Notes under the pieces: generated by a model
Databases searched by the model: none
What the model saw: only the letters and a program-made list of their open reading frames with translations
Told to the model about the DNA's origin: nothing
Shown here: piece after piece, positions 35,586 through 48,356 of the stretch
Position numbering within the stretch: position 1 is the first letter of the stretch
How the letters are laid out: the number at the start of each line of letters is the position of its first letter
Source: Punica granatum
Taxonomy: Eukaryota; Streptophyta; Magnoliopsida; Myrtales; Lythraceae
DNA: 64,000 bases
Reading direction: 5' to 3'
Assembly (NCBI RefSeq): GCF_007655135.1
Contig: NC_045132.1
Span: 11,098,001-11,162,000, forward strand
Program-made: the position numbers and the translations under genes

Positions 35586-37957
35586 GATTACCTCCGAAGG
35601 TCAAAATCCCGGAGTTCAAGACTTACGAGGGCACAACAGACCCACGGCACCACCTCCGCCACTACCGAGGGAAAATGCTGCAATACTGGAATTACGAGGA
35701 GTTCATCATCCATTCATTTCAGGACAGTCTGACAGGATCAGCTCTCGACTGGTTCATGTCACTAAGGGCCGAGGACATTCCTACATGGGCAGATCTTTCC
35801 CGGAAGTTCATCGACCAATACCAATACTGTGTGGAAACGCCTCCGACCCTTTTGGAATTGAGCACAAAGGAAATGGCACGTGGCCAAAAGTTCGAAGAGT
35901 ACGCTACCAAGTGGGCGCCCAAGCGGTAAAGCACATCCTCCGTTCAGCGAAGTACAACAGATCCAGTGGTTCCACTCCACACTGAGAGGAGTATACTATT
36001 CGCACTTATTGGCCCACACTTCTTTGTTCTCCGACCTCAACGAGGGGGAAAAAGCCTGACCTAGGAATCAAGCTTGGCAGGATGGAGGACCCCACCGTCA
36101 AAGGAGAGGAATCCGCGAAGAAGACATCCGCGATGCCGACCTCCTCCAGTGGAAGAAGAGGGAAAAAGGTCTCAGTTAACGCTGTTAATCCGGCGCACCC
36201 AACGTCCCAGCAGTACTCGATAAATTACATGCCCCCATCGTCTGTTGTCCCCACCTACACCTCGCCGGCGCCGCAATACCGATCTCAACCCCCATCGCCC
36301 GTCGTCCATCACTACGCCCCTACCCCGCCTCAGGCCCCTCAATACCGACCCTCATCTTCGAGAGCTCCTCAGTCGGCACAGCAGGTCCCACCTCTGCAGG
36401 GTCAACCGGGTGGTGCAGTACAGTCGGAACCACGCAGACAATTCCCGTCCTTGCCGGTTCCGCTTTCCCACATTTACCAATAACTCCGCGCAAGCGACAA
36501 AATTGGAATGGTAGCGCCCGGCCTCAACTTCGACCCCACCATTCAGGATCGAAGCAAGTAATGTGAATATCATCGAGGCGGGCCAGGGCACACCTTGGAT
36601 AATTACTGGAAACTACGAGAGAGGATCCAGGAGATGATCGATGCAAAGGAGCTCATGTTCAATGCCGTAACACCCCAGAATGTACAGGCTAATCCTCGTC
36701 CCGATTATGGACCGTCTCAAGGGTCCTCCATCAAAATGATCAGCATATGCGCATTAGGGGAGGACGAAAGCGAACAAGGCGGCCCCTCCCCCTTCGTAAT
36801 CGAATACGTCCCCGCAGAAGCTACAGTTGGATTCGCAGGGATTGGCACACCTCCTACCCGTTCGTCATAGATATTCCCGTTCGAGAACCATACTCGGACG
36901 ACAAGGTCCCCTAGACCTATGAAGGAGAGGTGTCGGTAACCTCGAGTAACAATTCGGTGTCATGGGCGTAACGCGCTCGGGACAGGTATATTAGAATCCG
37001 GCAGCCACAGAAAAAGGGAAAGCACCCGCCGTAGAAATTGAGGCGATACCTGGAATCCCGCCTACTCCACCCAAGAAGGTGACCGAAGAAGAAGCCGAAG
37101 CCTTCATGATCATCAAGGCGAGCGAATATAAGATAGTGGAGCAGATGGCCAAATCTCCGGCCCACATCTCATTACTCGCCCTCCTCCTCAGCTTGGAACC
37201 ACATAGGGAAGCCCTCTTACAGGTCCTAACGGCTGCGCAAGTCCCCAAAGGGACACATCCAAACCGAAGAGGAGGACCGTCAACTCCATCTTCTCCAATA
37301 CTATCTCGTTTTCGGACGATGAGCTCCCCTCTGAAGGATGCGCACATTCACGGGCGTTGCACATTGTCTGCAAGTGCAACAACTATATCATCGGTCGAGT
37401 CATGATTGACAACGGCTCTGCACTCAACGTGTGCCCAGTGACCACCCTAAAGCAAATGAATGTGGACCTCAATCGCATTCGCCCGAGTAAAACTGCGGTC
37501 CGAGCCTTCGACGGCTCACGGAGGGAAGTGAATGGAGAGATCGACCTCCTCATAGACGTCGGCCCGTGCTCTTTCTGTCAGCGTCACATTCCAAGTGCTT
37601 GATATCCTGAACGCATTCAACCTACTGCTCGGGAGGCCTTGGATCCACTCGGCCGGCGCCGTCCCCTCCTCTTTGCACCAGAAGTTGAAATTCACCGTCG
37701 AGGAGAAACTTATCACGGTCAAGGGAGGGGAGGATTACGCCATCTACAAAGAGACGGCGGTCCCCTACATCAGCATAGGAAATGATGAAAATCTACCCTT
37801 CCACTCCTTCGAGACTATATCCGTCACCCGAGACTACGGAAAAGTCGGCCCCACTCATGCCGACCGCATGATAGGGAAAATCTTGATGCGCCACAATTAC
37901 ATCCCTGGCACCAGCCTTGGAGTATACGGACAAGGGATTAACCGCCCTATTGAGATC
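35586..37957 (+). pseudogene. Array unit 6: gag-protease
   Basis: The capsid is open to 35929 and shifts at AAGTGGGCGCCC. The linker is open at 36082-36483 and the zinc-knuckle frame at 36595-36870. The protease has indels near 37268 and a 4-base insertion near 37576 (TCTGTCAGCG) and is otherwise readable to the junction. It shares all array-wide stops. Confidence 0.87.
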
Positions 37958-40324
37958 GATTACCTCCGAAGGTCAAAATCCCGGAGTTCAAGACTTACGA
38001 GGGCACAACAGACCCACGGCACCACCTCCGCCACTACCGAGGGAAAATGCTGCAATACTGAATTACGAGGAGTTCATCATCCATTCATTTCAGGACAGTC
38101 TGACAGGATCAGCTCTCGACTGGTTCATGTCACTAAGGGCCGAGGACATTCCTACATGGGCAGATCTTTCCGGAAGTTCATCGACCAATACCAATACTGT
38201 GTGGAAACGCCTCCGACCCTTTTGGAATTGAGCACAAAGGAAATGGCACGTGGCCAAAAGTTCGAAGAGTACGCTACCAAGTGGCGCGCCCAAGCGGTAA
38301 AGCACATCCCTCCGTTCAGCGAAGTACAACAGATCCAGTGGTTCCACTCCACACTGAGAGGAGTATACTATTTGCACTTATTGGCCCACACTTCTTCGTT
38401 CTCCGACCTCAACGAGGCCGGGAAAAAGCCTGACCTAGGAATCAAGCTTGGCAGGATGGAGGACCCCACCGTCAAAGGAGAGGAATCCGCGAAGAAGACA
38501 TCCGCGATGCCGACCTCCTCCAGTGGAAGAGAAGAGGAAAAAGGTCTCAGTTAACGCTGTTAATCCGGCGCACCCAACGTCCCAGCAGTACTCGATAAAT
38601 TACATGCCCCCATCGTCTGTTGTCCCCACCTACACCTCCCCGGCGCCGCAATACCGATCTCAACCCCCATCGCCCGTCGTCCATCACTACGCCCCTACCC
38701 CGCCTCAGGCCCCTCAATACCGACCCTCATCTTCGAGAGCTCCTCAGTCGGCACAGCAGGTCCCACCTCTGCAGGGTCAACCGGGTGGTGCAGTACAGTC
38801 GGAACCACGCAGACAATACCCGTCCTTGCCGGTTCCGCTTTCGCACATTTACCAATAACTTCGCGCAAGCGACAAAATTGGAACGGTAGCGCCCGGCCTC
38901 AACTTCGACCCCACCATTCAGGATCGGAGCAAGTAATGTGAATATCATCGAGGCGGGCCAGGGCACACCTTGGATAATTGCTGGAAACTACGAGAGAGGA
39001 TCCAGGAGATGATCGATGCAAAGGAGCTCATGTTCAATGCCGTAACACCCCCGAATGTACAAGCTAATCCTCGTCCCGATCATGGACCGTCTCAAGGGTC
39101 CTCATCAAAATGATCAGCATATGCGCATTAGGGGAGGACGAAAGCGAACAAGGCGGCCCCTCCCCCTTCGTAATCGAATACGTCCCCGCGGAAGCTACAG
39201 TTGGATTCGCAGGGATTGGCACACCTCCTACCCGTTCGTTATAGATATTCCCGTTCGAGAACCATACTCGGACGACAAGGTCCCCTAGACCTATGAAGGA
39301 GGTGTCGGTAACCTCGAGTAACAATTCGGTGTCATGGGCGTAACGCGCTCGGGACAGGTATATTAGAATCCGGCAGCCACAGAAAAGGGAAGGCACCCGC
39401 CGTAGAAATTGAGGCGATACCTGGAATCCCGCCTACTCCACCCAAGAAGGTGACCGAAGAAGAAGCCGAAGCCTTCATGTTCATCAAGGCGAGCGCGAAT
39501 ATAAGATAGTGGAGCAGATGGCTAAATATCCGGCCCACATCTCATTACTCGCCCTCCTCCTCAGCTTCGGAACCACATAGGGAAGCCCTCTACAGGTCCT
39601 AACGGACTGCGCGCAAGTCCCCAAAGGGACACATCCAAACCAAATAGAGGAGACCGTCAACTCCATCTTCTCCAATACTATCTCGTTTTCGGACGATGAG
39701 CTCCCCTCTGAAGGAAGCACATTCACGGGCATTGCACATTGTTGCAAGTGCAACAACTATATCATCGGTCGAGTCATGATTGACAACGGCTCTGCACTCA
39801 ACGTGTGCCCAGTGACCACCCTAAAGCAAATGAATGTGGACCTCAATCGCATTCGCCCGAGTAAAACTGCGGTCCGAGCCTTCGACGGCTCACGGAGGGA
39901 AGTGAATGGAGAGATCGACCTCCTCATAGACGTCGGCCGTGCTCTTTCAGCGTCACATTCCAAGTGCTTGATATCCTGAACGCATTCAACCTACTGCTCG
40001 GGAGGCCTTGGATCCACTCGGCCGGCGCCGTCCCCTCCTCTTTGCACCAGAAGTTGAAATTCACCGTCGAGGAGAAACTTATCACGGTCAAGGGAGGGGA
40101 GGATTACGCCATCTACAAAGAGACGGCGGTCCCCTACATCAGCATAGGAAATGATGAAAATCTACCCTTCCACTCCTTCGAGACTATATCGTCACCCGAG
40201 ACTACGGAAAAGTCGGCCCCACTCATGCCGACCGCATGATAGGGAAAATCTTGATGCGCCACAATTACATCCCTGGCACCAGCCTGGAGTATACGGACAA
40301 GGGATTAGCCACCCTATTGAGATC
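37958..40324 (+). pseudogene. Array unit 7: gag-protease
   Basis: A 1-base loss near 38060 puts the capsid in frame with the preceding protease, so one frame is open at 37595-38554 across the junction. From about 39090 rightward, single-base gains and losses become frequent (for example near 39099, 39494, 39571, 39607 and 39742). This coincides with the approach to the assembly gap. TACACCTCCCC near 38630 and TCGCACATTTACC near 38840 are shared with unit 10 and differ from units 3-6. Confidence 0.85.
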
Positions 40325-41893
40325 GATTTACCTCCGAAGGGTCAAAATCCCGGAGTTCAAGACTTACGAGGGCACAACAGACCCACGGCACACCTCCGCC
40401 ACTAACGAAGGAAAATGCTGCAATACTGGAATTACGAGGAGTTCATATCCATTCATTCAGGACGTCTGACAGGATCAGCTTCTGATGGTTCATGTCACTA
40501 AGGGCCGAGGACATTCCTAATGGGCAGATCTTTTCCGGAAGTTCATCGACCAATACCAATACTGTGTGGAAACGCCTCCGACCTTTTGGAATTGAGCAAA
40601 GGAAATGGCACGTGGCCAAAAGTTCGAAGAGTACGCTACCAAGTGGCGCGCCCAAGCGGTAAAGCACATCCCTCCGTTCAGCGAAGTACAACAGATCAGT
40701 GGTTCCACTCCACACTGAGAGGAGTATACTATTTGCACTTATTGGCCCACACTTCTTCGTTCTCCGACCTCAACGGGACGGGAAAAAGCCTGACCTAGGA
40801 ATCAAGCTTGGCAGGATGGAGGACCCCCACCGTCAAAGGAGAGGAATCCGCGAAGAAGACATCGCGATGCCGACCTCCTCCAGTGGAAGAAGAGGGAAAA
40901 AGGTCTCAGTTAACGCTGTTAATCCGGCGCACCAACGTCCCAGCAGTACTCGATAAAACATGCCCCCATCGTCTGTTGTCCCCACCTACACCTCCCCGGC
41001 GCCGCAATACCGATCTCAACCCCCATCGCCCGTCGTCCATCACTACGCCCCTACCCGCCTCAGGCCCCCCTCAATACCGACCCTCATCTTCGAGAGCTCC
41101 TCAGTCGGCACAGCAGGTCCCACCTCTGCAGGGNNNNNNNNNNNNNNNNNNNNNNNNNNNNNNNNNNNNNNNNNNNNNNNNNNNNNNNNNNNNNNNNNNN
41201 NNNNNNNNNNNNNNNNNNNNNNNNNNNNNNNNNCCATCTTCTCCAATACTATCTCGTTTTTCGGACGATGAGCTCCCCTCTGAGGATGCGCACATTCACG
41301 GGCGTTGCACATTGTCTGCAAGTGCAACAACTATATCATCGGTCGAGTCAATGACAACGGCTCTGCACTCAACGTGTGCCCAGTGACCACCCTAAAGCAA
41401 ATGAATGTGGACCTCAATCGCATTCGCCCGAGTAAACTGCGTCCGAGCCGGTTCGACGGCTCACGGAGGGAAGTGAATGGAGAGATCGACCTCCTCATAG
41501 ACGTCGGCCCGTGCTCTTTCAGCGTCACATTCCAAGTGCTTGATATCCTGAACGCATTCAACCTACTGCTCGGGAGGCCTTGAATCCACTCGGCCGGCGC
41601 CGTCCCCTCCTCTTTGCACCAGAAGTTGAAATTCACCGTCGAGGAGAAACTTATCACGGTCAAGGAGGGAGGATTACGCCATCTACAAGAGACGGCGGTC
41701 CCCTACATCAGCATAGGAAATGATGAAATCTACCCTTCCACTCCTTCGAGACTATATCCGTCACCCGAGACTACGGAAAATCGGCCCCACTCATGCCGAC
41801 CGCATGATAGGGAAAATCTTGATGCGCCACAATTACATCCCTGGCACCAGCCTTGGAGTATACGGACAAGGGATTAACCGCCCTATTGAGATC
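40325..41893 (+). pseudogene. Array unit 8: gag-protease, interrupted by an assembly gap
   Basis: Only 1.57 kb are present, because 100 N replace what should be about 0.9 kb (end of linker, zinc knuckle, start of protease). On both sides the sequence has many one-base indels relative to other units, so no frame is long. Protease DNGSA is still recognisable near 41350. Confidence 0.8.
41134..41233. other. Assembly gap (100 N)
   Basis: Exactly 100 N is a common placeholder for a gap of unknown size. By comparison with neighbouring 2.37-kb units at least about 0.9 kb is missing, and any number of whole units could be missing as well. Confidence 0.98.
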
Positions 41894-44260
41894 GATTACC
41901 TCCGAAGGTCAAAATCCCGGATTCAAGACTTACGAGGGCACAACAGACCCCCGCACCACCTCCGCCACTACCGAGAAAATGCTGCAATACTGGAATTACG
42001 AGAGTTCATCATCCATTCATTTCAGGACAGTCTGACAGGATCAGCTCTCGACTGGTTCATGTCACTAAGGCCGAGGACATTCCTACATGGGCAGATCTTT
42101 CCCGGAAGTTCATCGACCATACCAATACTGTGTGGAAACGCCTCCGACCCTTTTGGAATTGAGCACAAAGAAATGGCACGTGGCCAAAAGTTCGAAGAGT
42201 ACTACCTACCAAGTGGCGCGCCCAAGCGGTAAAGCACATCCCTCCGTTCAGCGAAGTACAACAGATCCAGTGGTTCCACTCACACACTGAGAGGAGTATA
42301 CTATTCGCACTTATTGGCCCACACTTCTTTGTTCTCCGACCTCACGAGGCCGGGAAAAAGCCTGACCTAGGAATCAAGCTTGGCAGGATGGAGGACCCCA
42401 CCGTCAAAGGAGAGGAATCCGCGAAGAAGACATCCGCGATGCCGACCTCCTCCAGTGGAAGAAGAGGGAAAAGGTCTCAGTTACGCTGTTATCCGGCGCA
42501 TCCGGAGTACCCACTTCCCAGCAGTACTCGATAAATTACATGCCCCCATCGTCTGTTGTCCCACCTACACCTCGCCGGCGCCGCAATACCGATCTCAACC
42601 CCCATCGCCCGTCGTCCATCACTACGCCCCTACCCCGCCTCAGGCCCCTCAATACCGACCCTCATCTTCGAGAGCTCCTCAGTCGGCACAGCAGCAGTCC
42701 CACCTCTGCAGGGTCAACCGGGTGGTGCAGTACAGTCGGAACACGCAGACATTCCCGTCCTTGCCGGTTCCGCTTTCCCACATTTACCAATAACTCCGCG
42801 CAAGCGACAAAATTGGAATGGTAGCGCCCGGCCTCAACTTCGACCCCACCATTCAGGATCGAAGCAAGTAATGTGAATATCATCGAGGCGGGCCAGGGCA
42901 CACCTTGGATAATTACTGGAAACTACGAGAGAGGATCCAGGAGATGATCGATGCAAAGGAGCTCATGTTCAATGCCGTAACCCCCAGAATGTACAGGCTA
43001 ATCCTCGTCCCGATTATGGACCGTCTCAAGGTCCTCCATCAAAATGATCAGCATATGCGCATTAGGGGAGGACGAAAGCGAACAAGGCGGCCCCTCCCCC
43101 TTCGTAATCGAATACGTCCCCGCAGAAGCTACAGTTGGATTCGCAGGGATTGGCACACCTCCTACCCCGTTCGTCATAGATATTCCCGTTCGAGAACCAT
43201 ACTCGGACGACAAGGTCCCCTAGACCTATGAAGGAGGTGTCGGTAACCTCGAGTAACAATTCGGTGTCATGGGCGTAACGCGCTCGGGACAGGTATATTA
43301 GAATCCGGCAGCCACAGAAAAGGGAAAGCACCCGCCGTAGAAATTGAGGCGATACCTGGAATCCCGCCTACTCCACCCAAGAAGGTGACCGAAGAAGAAG
43401 CCGAAGCCTTCATGATCATCAAGGCGAGCGAATATAAGATAGTGGAGCAGATGGCCAAATCTCCGGCCCACATCTCATTACTCGCCCTCCTCCTCAGCTT
43501 GGAACCCCATAGGGAAGCCCTCTTACAGGTCCTAACGGCTGCGCAAGTCCCCAAAGGGACACATCCAAACCGAATAGAGGAGACCGTCAACTCCATCTTC
43601 TCCAATACTATCTCGTTTTCGGACGATGAGCTCCCCTCTGAAGGATGCGCACATTCACGGGCGTTGCACATTGTCTGCAAGTGCAACAACTATATCATCG
43701 GTCGAGTCATGATTGACAACGGCTCTGCACTCAACGTGTGCCCAGTGACCACCCTAAAGCAAATGAATGTGGACCTCAATCGCATTCGCCCGAGTAAAAC
43801 TGCGGTCCGAGCCTTCGACGGCTCACGGAGGGAAGTGAATGGAGAGATCGACCTCCTCATAGACGTCGGCCCGTGCTCTTTCAGCGTCACATTCCAAGTG
43901 CTTGATATCCTGAACGCATTCAACCTACTGCTCGGGAGGCCTTGGATCCACTCGGCCGGCGCCGTCCCCTCCTCTTTGCACCAGAAGTTGAAATTCACCG
44001 TCGAGGAGAAACTTATCACGGTCAAGGGAGGGGAGGATTACGCCATCTACAAAGAGACGGCGGTCCCCTACATCAGCATAGGAAATGATGAAAATCTACC
44101 CTTCCACTCCTTCGAGACTATATCCGTCACCCGAGACTACGGAAAAGTCGGCCCCACTCATGCCGACCGCATGATAGGGAAAATCTTGATGCGCCACAAT
44201 TACATCCCTGGCACCAGCCTTGGAGTATACGGACAAGGGATTAACCGCCCTATTGAGATC
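41894..44260 (+). pseudogene. Array unit 9: gag-protease
   Basis: The left half (to about 43050) has many small indels, for example near 41923, 41952, 42119, 42482 and 42984. The right half is clean. The protease is open from 43385 through the junction at 44261 into unit 10. Protease motifs DNGSA (near 43716) and the G-patch start are intact. Confidence 0.86.
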
Positions 44261-46973
44261 GATTACCTCCGAAGGTCAAAATCCCGGAGTTCAAGACTTA
44301 CGAGGGCACAACAGACCCACGGCACCACCTCCGCCACTACCGAGGGAAAATGCTGCAATACTGGAATTACGAGGAGTTCATCATCCATTCATTCAGGACA
44401 GTCTGACAGGATCAGCTCTCGACTGGTTCATGTCACTAAGGGCCGAGGACATTCCTACATGGGCAGATCTTTTCCGGAAGTTCATCGACCAATACCAATA
44501 CTGTGTGGAAACGCCTCCGACCCTTTTGGAATTGAGCACAAAGGAAATGGCACGTGGCCAAAAGTTCGAAGAGTACGCTACCAAGTGGCGCGCCCAAGCG
44601 GTAAAGCACATCCCTCCGTTCAGCGAAGTACAACAGATCCAGTGGTTCCACTCCACACTGAGAGGAGTATACTATTTGCACTTATTGGCCCACACTCTTC
44701 TTCTCCGACCTCAACGAGGCCGGGAAAAAGCCTGACCTAGGAATCAAGCTTGGCAGGATGGAGGACCCCACCGTCAAGGAGAGGAATCCGCGAAGAAGAC
44801 ATCCGCGATGCCGACCTCCTCCAGTGGAAGAAGAGGGAAAAAGGTCTCAGTTAACGCTGTTAATCCGGCGCACCCAACGTCCCAGCAGTACTCGATAAAT
44901 TACATGCCCCCATCGTCTGTTGTCCCCACCTACACCTCCCCGGCGCCGCAATACCGATCTCAACCCCCATCGCCCGTCGTCCATCACTACGCCCCTACCC
45001 CGCCTCAGGCCCCTCAATACCGACCCTCATCTTCGAGAGCTCCTCAGTCGGCACAGCAGGTCCCACCTCTGCAGGGTCAACCGGGTGGTGCAGTACAGTC
45101 GCGACCACGCAGACAATACCCGTCCTTGCCGGTTCCGCTTTCGCACATTTACCAATAACTTCGCGCAAGCGACAAAATTGGAACGGTAGCGCCCGGCCCC
45201 AACTTCGACCCCACCATTCAGGATCGGAGCAAGTAATGTGAATATCATCGAGGCGCGCCTGGGCACACCTTGGATAATTGCTGGAAACTACGAGAAAGGA
45301 TCCAGGAGATGATCGATGCAAAGGAGCTCACGTTCAATGCCGTAAGACCCCCGAATGTACAAGCTAATCCTCTTCCCGATCATGGACCGTCTCAAGGGTC
45401 CTTCATCAAAATGATCAGCATATGCGCATTAGGGGAGGACGAAAGCGAACAAGGCAGCCCCTCCCCCTTCGTAATCAAATACATCCCCACGGAAGCTACA
45501 GTTGGATTCGCAGGGATTGGCACACCTCCTACACCGTTCGTTATAGATATTCCCGTCCGAGAACCATACTCGGACGACAAGGTCCCCTGGACCTATGAAG
45601 GAGGTGTCGGTAACCTCGAGTAACAATTCGGTGTCATGGGCGTAACTCGCTCGGGACGGGTATATGAGAATCCGGCAGCCACAGACAAAGGGAAGGCACC
45701 CGCCGTAGAAATTGAGGCGATACCTGGAATCCCGCCTACTCCACCCAAGAAGGTGACCGAAGAAGATGCCGAAGCCTTCATGTTCATCAAGGCGAGCGAA
45801 TATAAGATAGTGGAGCAGATGGCTAAATATCCGGCCCACATCTCATTACTCGCCCTCCTCCTCAGCTCGGAACCACATAGGGAAGCCCTCCTACAGGTCC
45901 TAACGACTGCGCAAGTCCCCAAAGGGACACCTCCAAACCAAATAGAGGAGACTGTCAACTCCATCTTCTCCAATACTATCTCGTTTTCGGACGATGAACT
46001 CCCCTCTGAAGGAAGCGCACATTCACGGGCGTTGCACATTGTTTGCAAGTGCAACAACTATATCATCGGTCGAGTCATGATTGACAACGGCTCTGCACTC
46101 AACGTGTGCCCAGTGACCACCCTAAAGCAAATGAATGTGGACCTCAATCCATTCGCCCGAGTAAAACTGCGGTCCGAGCCTTCGACGGCTCACGGAGGGA
46201 AGTGAATGGAGAGATCGACCTCCTCATAGACGTCGACCCGTGCTCTTTCAGCGTCACATTCCAAGTGCTTGATATCCTGAACGCATTCAACCTACTGCTC
46301 GGGAGGCCTTGGATCCACTCGGTCGGCGCCGTCCCTTCCTCTTTGCACCAGAAGTTGAAATTCACCGTCGAGGAGAAACTTATCACGGTCAAGGGAGAGG
46401 AGGATTACGCCATCTACAAAGAGACGGCGATCCCCTACATCAGCGTTGGAAGTGATGAAAATCTGCCCTTCCACTCCTTCGAGACTATATTCGTCACCTG
46501 GGACTACGGAAAAGTCGGCCCCACTCATGCCGACCGTATGATAGGGAAAATCTTAATGTGCCACAATTACATCCCCGGCACCAGCCCTGGAGTATACGGA
46601 CAAGGGATTAGCCACCCTATTGAGATCGAAGAGTACAAGCATAGAAGGGGACTTGGCTTTCGTCCCTCTTGCCACGAAATCATCGAAGCCCGCCGCGACC
46701 ACCATCTCCGCCACCTTGCAGCACACTATGGGAAGGTCAACAGGGGTCTCATGGTTCCCCCACTCTCCCATTTCTTTCTCGGACCACCGCACATCGTCGG
46801 GGACACCCTTGATGACCCTTCCTCGGATTCCGCCGACACGCCTGACACTTTGCTAACCGTGTTTGCCGTCACCGAGGAGATTCCTTCAGGGGTTCACATT
46901 AGCCTGGCGCAGTAAACGAGGAGCTTAACAACTGGACCTCAGTCCCGCACTATTTGGCTGTGATCGCCGATGT
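44261..46973 (+). pseudogene. Array unit 10: gag-protease-G-patch, continues past the junction point
   Basis: The capsid has a 1-base loss near 44390. It shares TAA after HIYQ, TAA before the zinc knuckle and TAA after GNLE. It keeps TGG at 45588 (VPWTYE) and GAG at 45665 (VYEN), where all other readable units have TAG. The protease frame is 45636-46150, then a 1-base loss (AATCCATTC for AATCGCATTC) shifts it to 46106-46915. Unlike the others it does not jump at IEIE but continues EEYKHRRGLGFRPSCHEI, the full G-patch region. It ends at donor GATGT|GTAAGG after one more lost base near 46914. This is the array's link to its source element. Confidence 0.88.
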
Positions 46974-47183
46974 GTAAGGTTTATCTATGTACAAGATGTT
47001 TCCCGCGTGTCGGCATAGCCATAGGCCACACGACGGAAGAGGGATCCCTATCATGGCTTCATGTTCATACTATCAATGAAATCCCTACATGCATTTTTGA
47101 ATTTCCGCGTCTATTTATCTCCTTCTCTTGTTCGTCAATTCACGCATTCTAAATTTTCTAAGACTATTCCTCTAAATTTCCAG
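46974..47183 (+). other. Ogre intron, second family
   Basis: The donor is GATGT|GTAAGG and the acceptor TAAATTTCCAG|GCTCC, with a T-rich tract upstream of the acceptor. The 210 bases align in position with the 190-base intron at 8594-8783. The splice sites are kept, while the inside is diverged and differs in length. Joining the exons gives valine then LHSNPN, in frame with RT. Confidence 0.78.
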
Positions 47184-48174
47184 GCTCCACTCGAATCCAA
47201 ATCTTCGACACGTCGATTCGAACCCATTCGAAGAATGTCTCGGAGAGCCCAGACCCATATACTTCGAGAAAGGGCTCGACGAAGACAATCAAGTGCCCGA
47301 GATAGAAGAGAGTTTGCGCCACCTCTAGGATCGCCGGCTCACCTCAGTTGAGCCAACGGAAGAGATCAATGTGGGCACCGAATATGAGCCTCGTACCTTA
47401 AAGATCAGGATAGGCCTCGACCCAATGCAACGAGCCCGGATGATCGACTTCCTGACAAGATACCAAGAAGTTTTTTCCTGCTCCTACACCGACATGCCGG
47501 GTCTAGATCCATCGATAGTCAAACACTTCCTTCCGCTAGACACGGAGAAATTCCCACCCAAGCGACAGCAACTGCGACGACAGCGAGCCGGCCTTCTCCT
47601 CCGCATCAAAGAAGAGGTCGTCAAACAGATCAACGCCGGTTTCCTCGAAGTCTGCAACTACTCCGAATGGGTAGCAAACATCGTCCCGGTGGAAAAGAAA
47701 GATGGAAGAATTAGGGTTTGTGTCGATTATCGAGACCTCAACAAAGCCAGTCCCAAAGACAACTTTCATTTACCTCACATTGACATCTTGGTCGACAACA
47801 CTGTGCGCCACACTCAGTTCTCCTTTATGGACGACTTCTCCGGGTGTAACCAAATCTGGATGGCCGAGGAGGACAAGATCAAGACAACGTTCACTACATT
47901 GTGGGGGACCTTCTGTTATCGGGTCATGCCTTTCGGCCTTAACAACGTCGGGGCAACCTACGAGAGGGCCATGATCACGTTGTTCCACGACATGATGCAC
48001 AAGGAAATAGAGGTCTACGTCGATGACATGATCGCCAAGTCGAAAGAAGGGGAAGATCACCTTGTCAACTTAGAGCGCCTTTTCAATCGCCTGAAAGAAT
48101 ATAAGCTTCAGCTCAAACCAGCGAAGTGCACATTCGGCGCCAGGTCGGGGAAGTTGCTGGGGTTTGTGGTCAGT
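47184..48174 (+). pseudogene. Ogre/Tat RT, truncated after YVDD
   Basis: From the acceptor the frame reads LHSNPNLRHVDSN, has a TAG near 47326 (glutamate in the first element), and is then open from 47371. It contains VCVDYRDLNKASPKDNFHLP, MPFGLNNVGATY and an intact YVDD near 48016-48027. It breaks off after KLLGFVVSE, the end of the RT palm region. RNase H, archaeal RNase H and integrase of this family are absent. Beyond the break lies unrelated filler. Confidence 0.88.
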
Positions 48175-48356
48175 GAATGTGATGCGAACCTCCACTAACC
48201 TGCCGCGAGACCCAACAGCAATAGAATGAGATCAAACTCGGGATCGTCCATTGAAGGTTTCAAGGATAGAGAATATTGACCCGATGACTATAAAGAGCCA
48301 GAAACCAATATTATAATATGGAATATTGACCCGCTAGCTATAAGGAGTTAGAAACT
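48175..48356. other. Filler between the Ogre/Tat array and the chromovirus array
   Basis: This stretch of about 180 bp resembles neither array as a whole. It contains a 50-bp-spaced imperfect duplication (GAATATTGACCCG...GAAAC at 48271-48305 and 48321-48355). It also has CAGAAACCAATATTATAA (48298-48315), which is the exact left end of the inverted fragment in each following unit. This looks like end-joining repair filler. No gene is seen. Confidence 0.6.

Larger units (their letters stand above)
24184..48174 (+). repeat. Tandem array of Ogre/Tat gag-protease segments (second family)
   Basis: Ten head-to-tail units, period 2350-2384 bp, start at 24184, 26110, 28494, 30844, 33213, 35586, 37958, 40325, 41894 and 44261. 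Each carries capsid, proline-rich linker, zinc knuckle, protease and G-patch start. Each then jumps from CCTATTGAGATCGA straight back to the capsid start at TTACCYCCGAAGGTC. Only the last continues into the G-patch, intron and RT. The units match the first Ogre element in protein order but are a different, moderately diverged family. No LTR, primer site or integrase of this family is in the window. The array lies between a chromovirus LTR end and a chromovirus integrase tail. Confidence 0.9.

Noticed and set aside
24184..46973. A giant gene encoding a tandem gag-protease polyprotein
   Set aside because: At the junction the capsid is in a different frame from the preceding protease, and every unit has shared in-frame stops.
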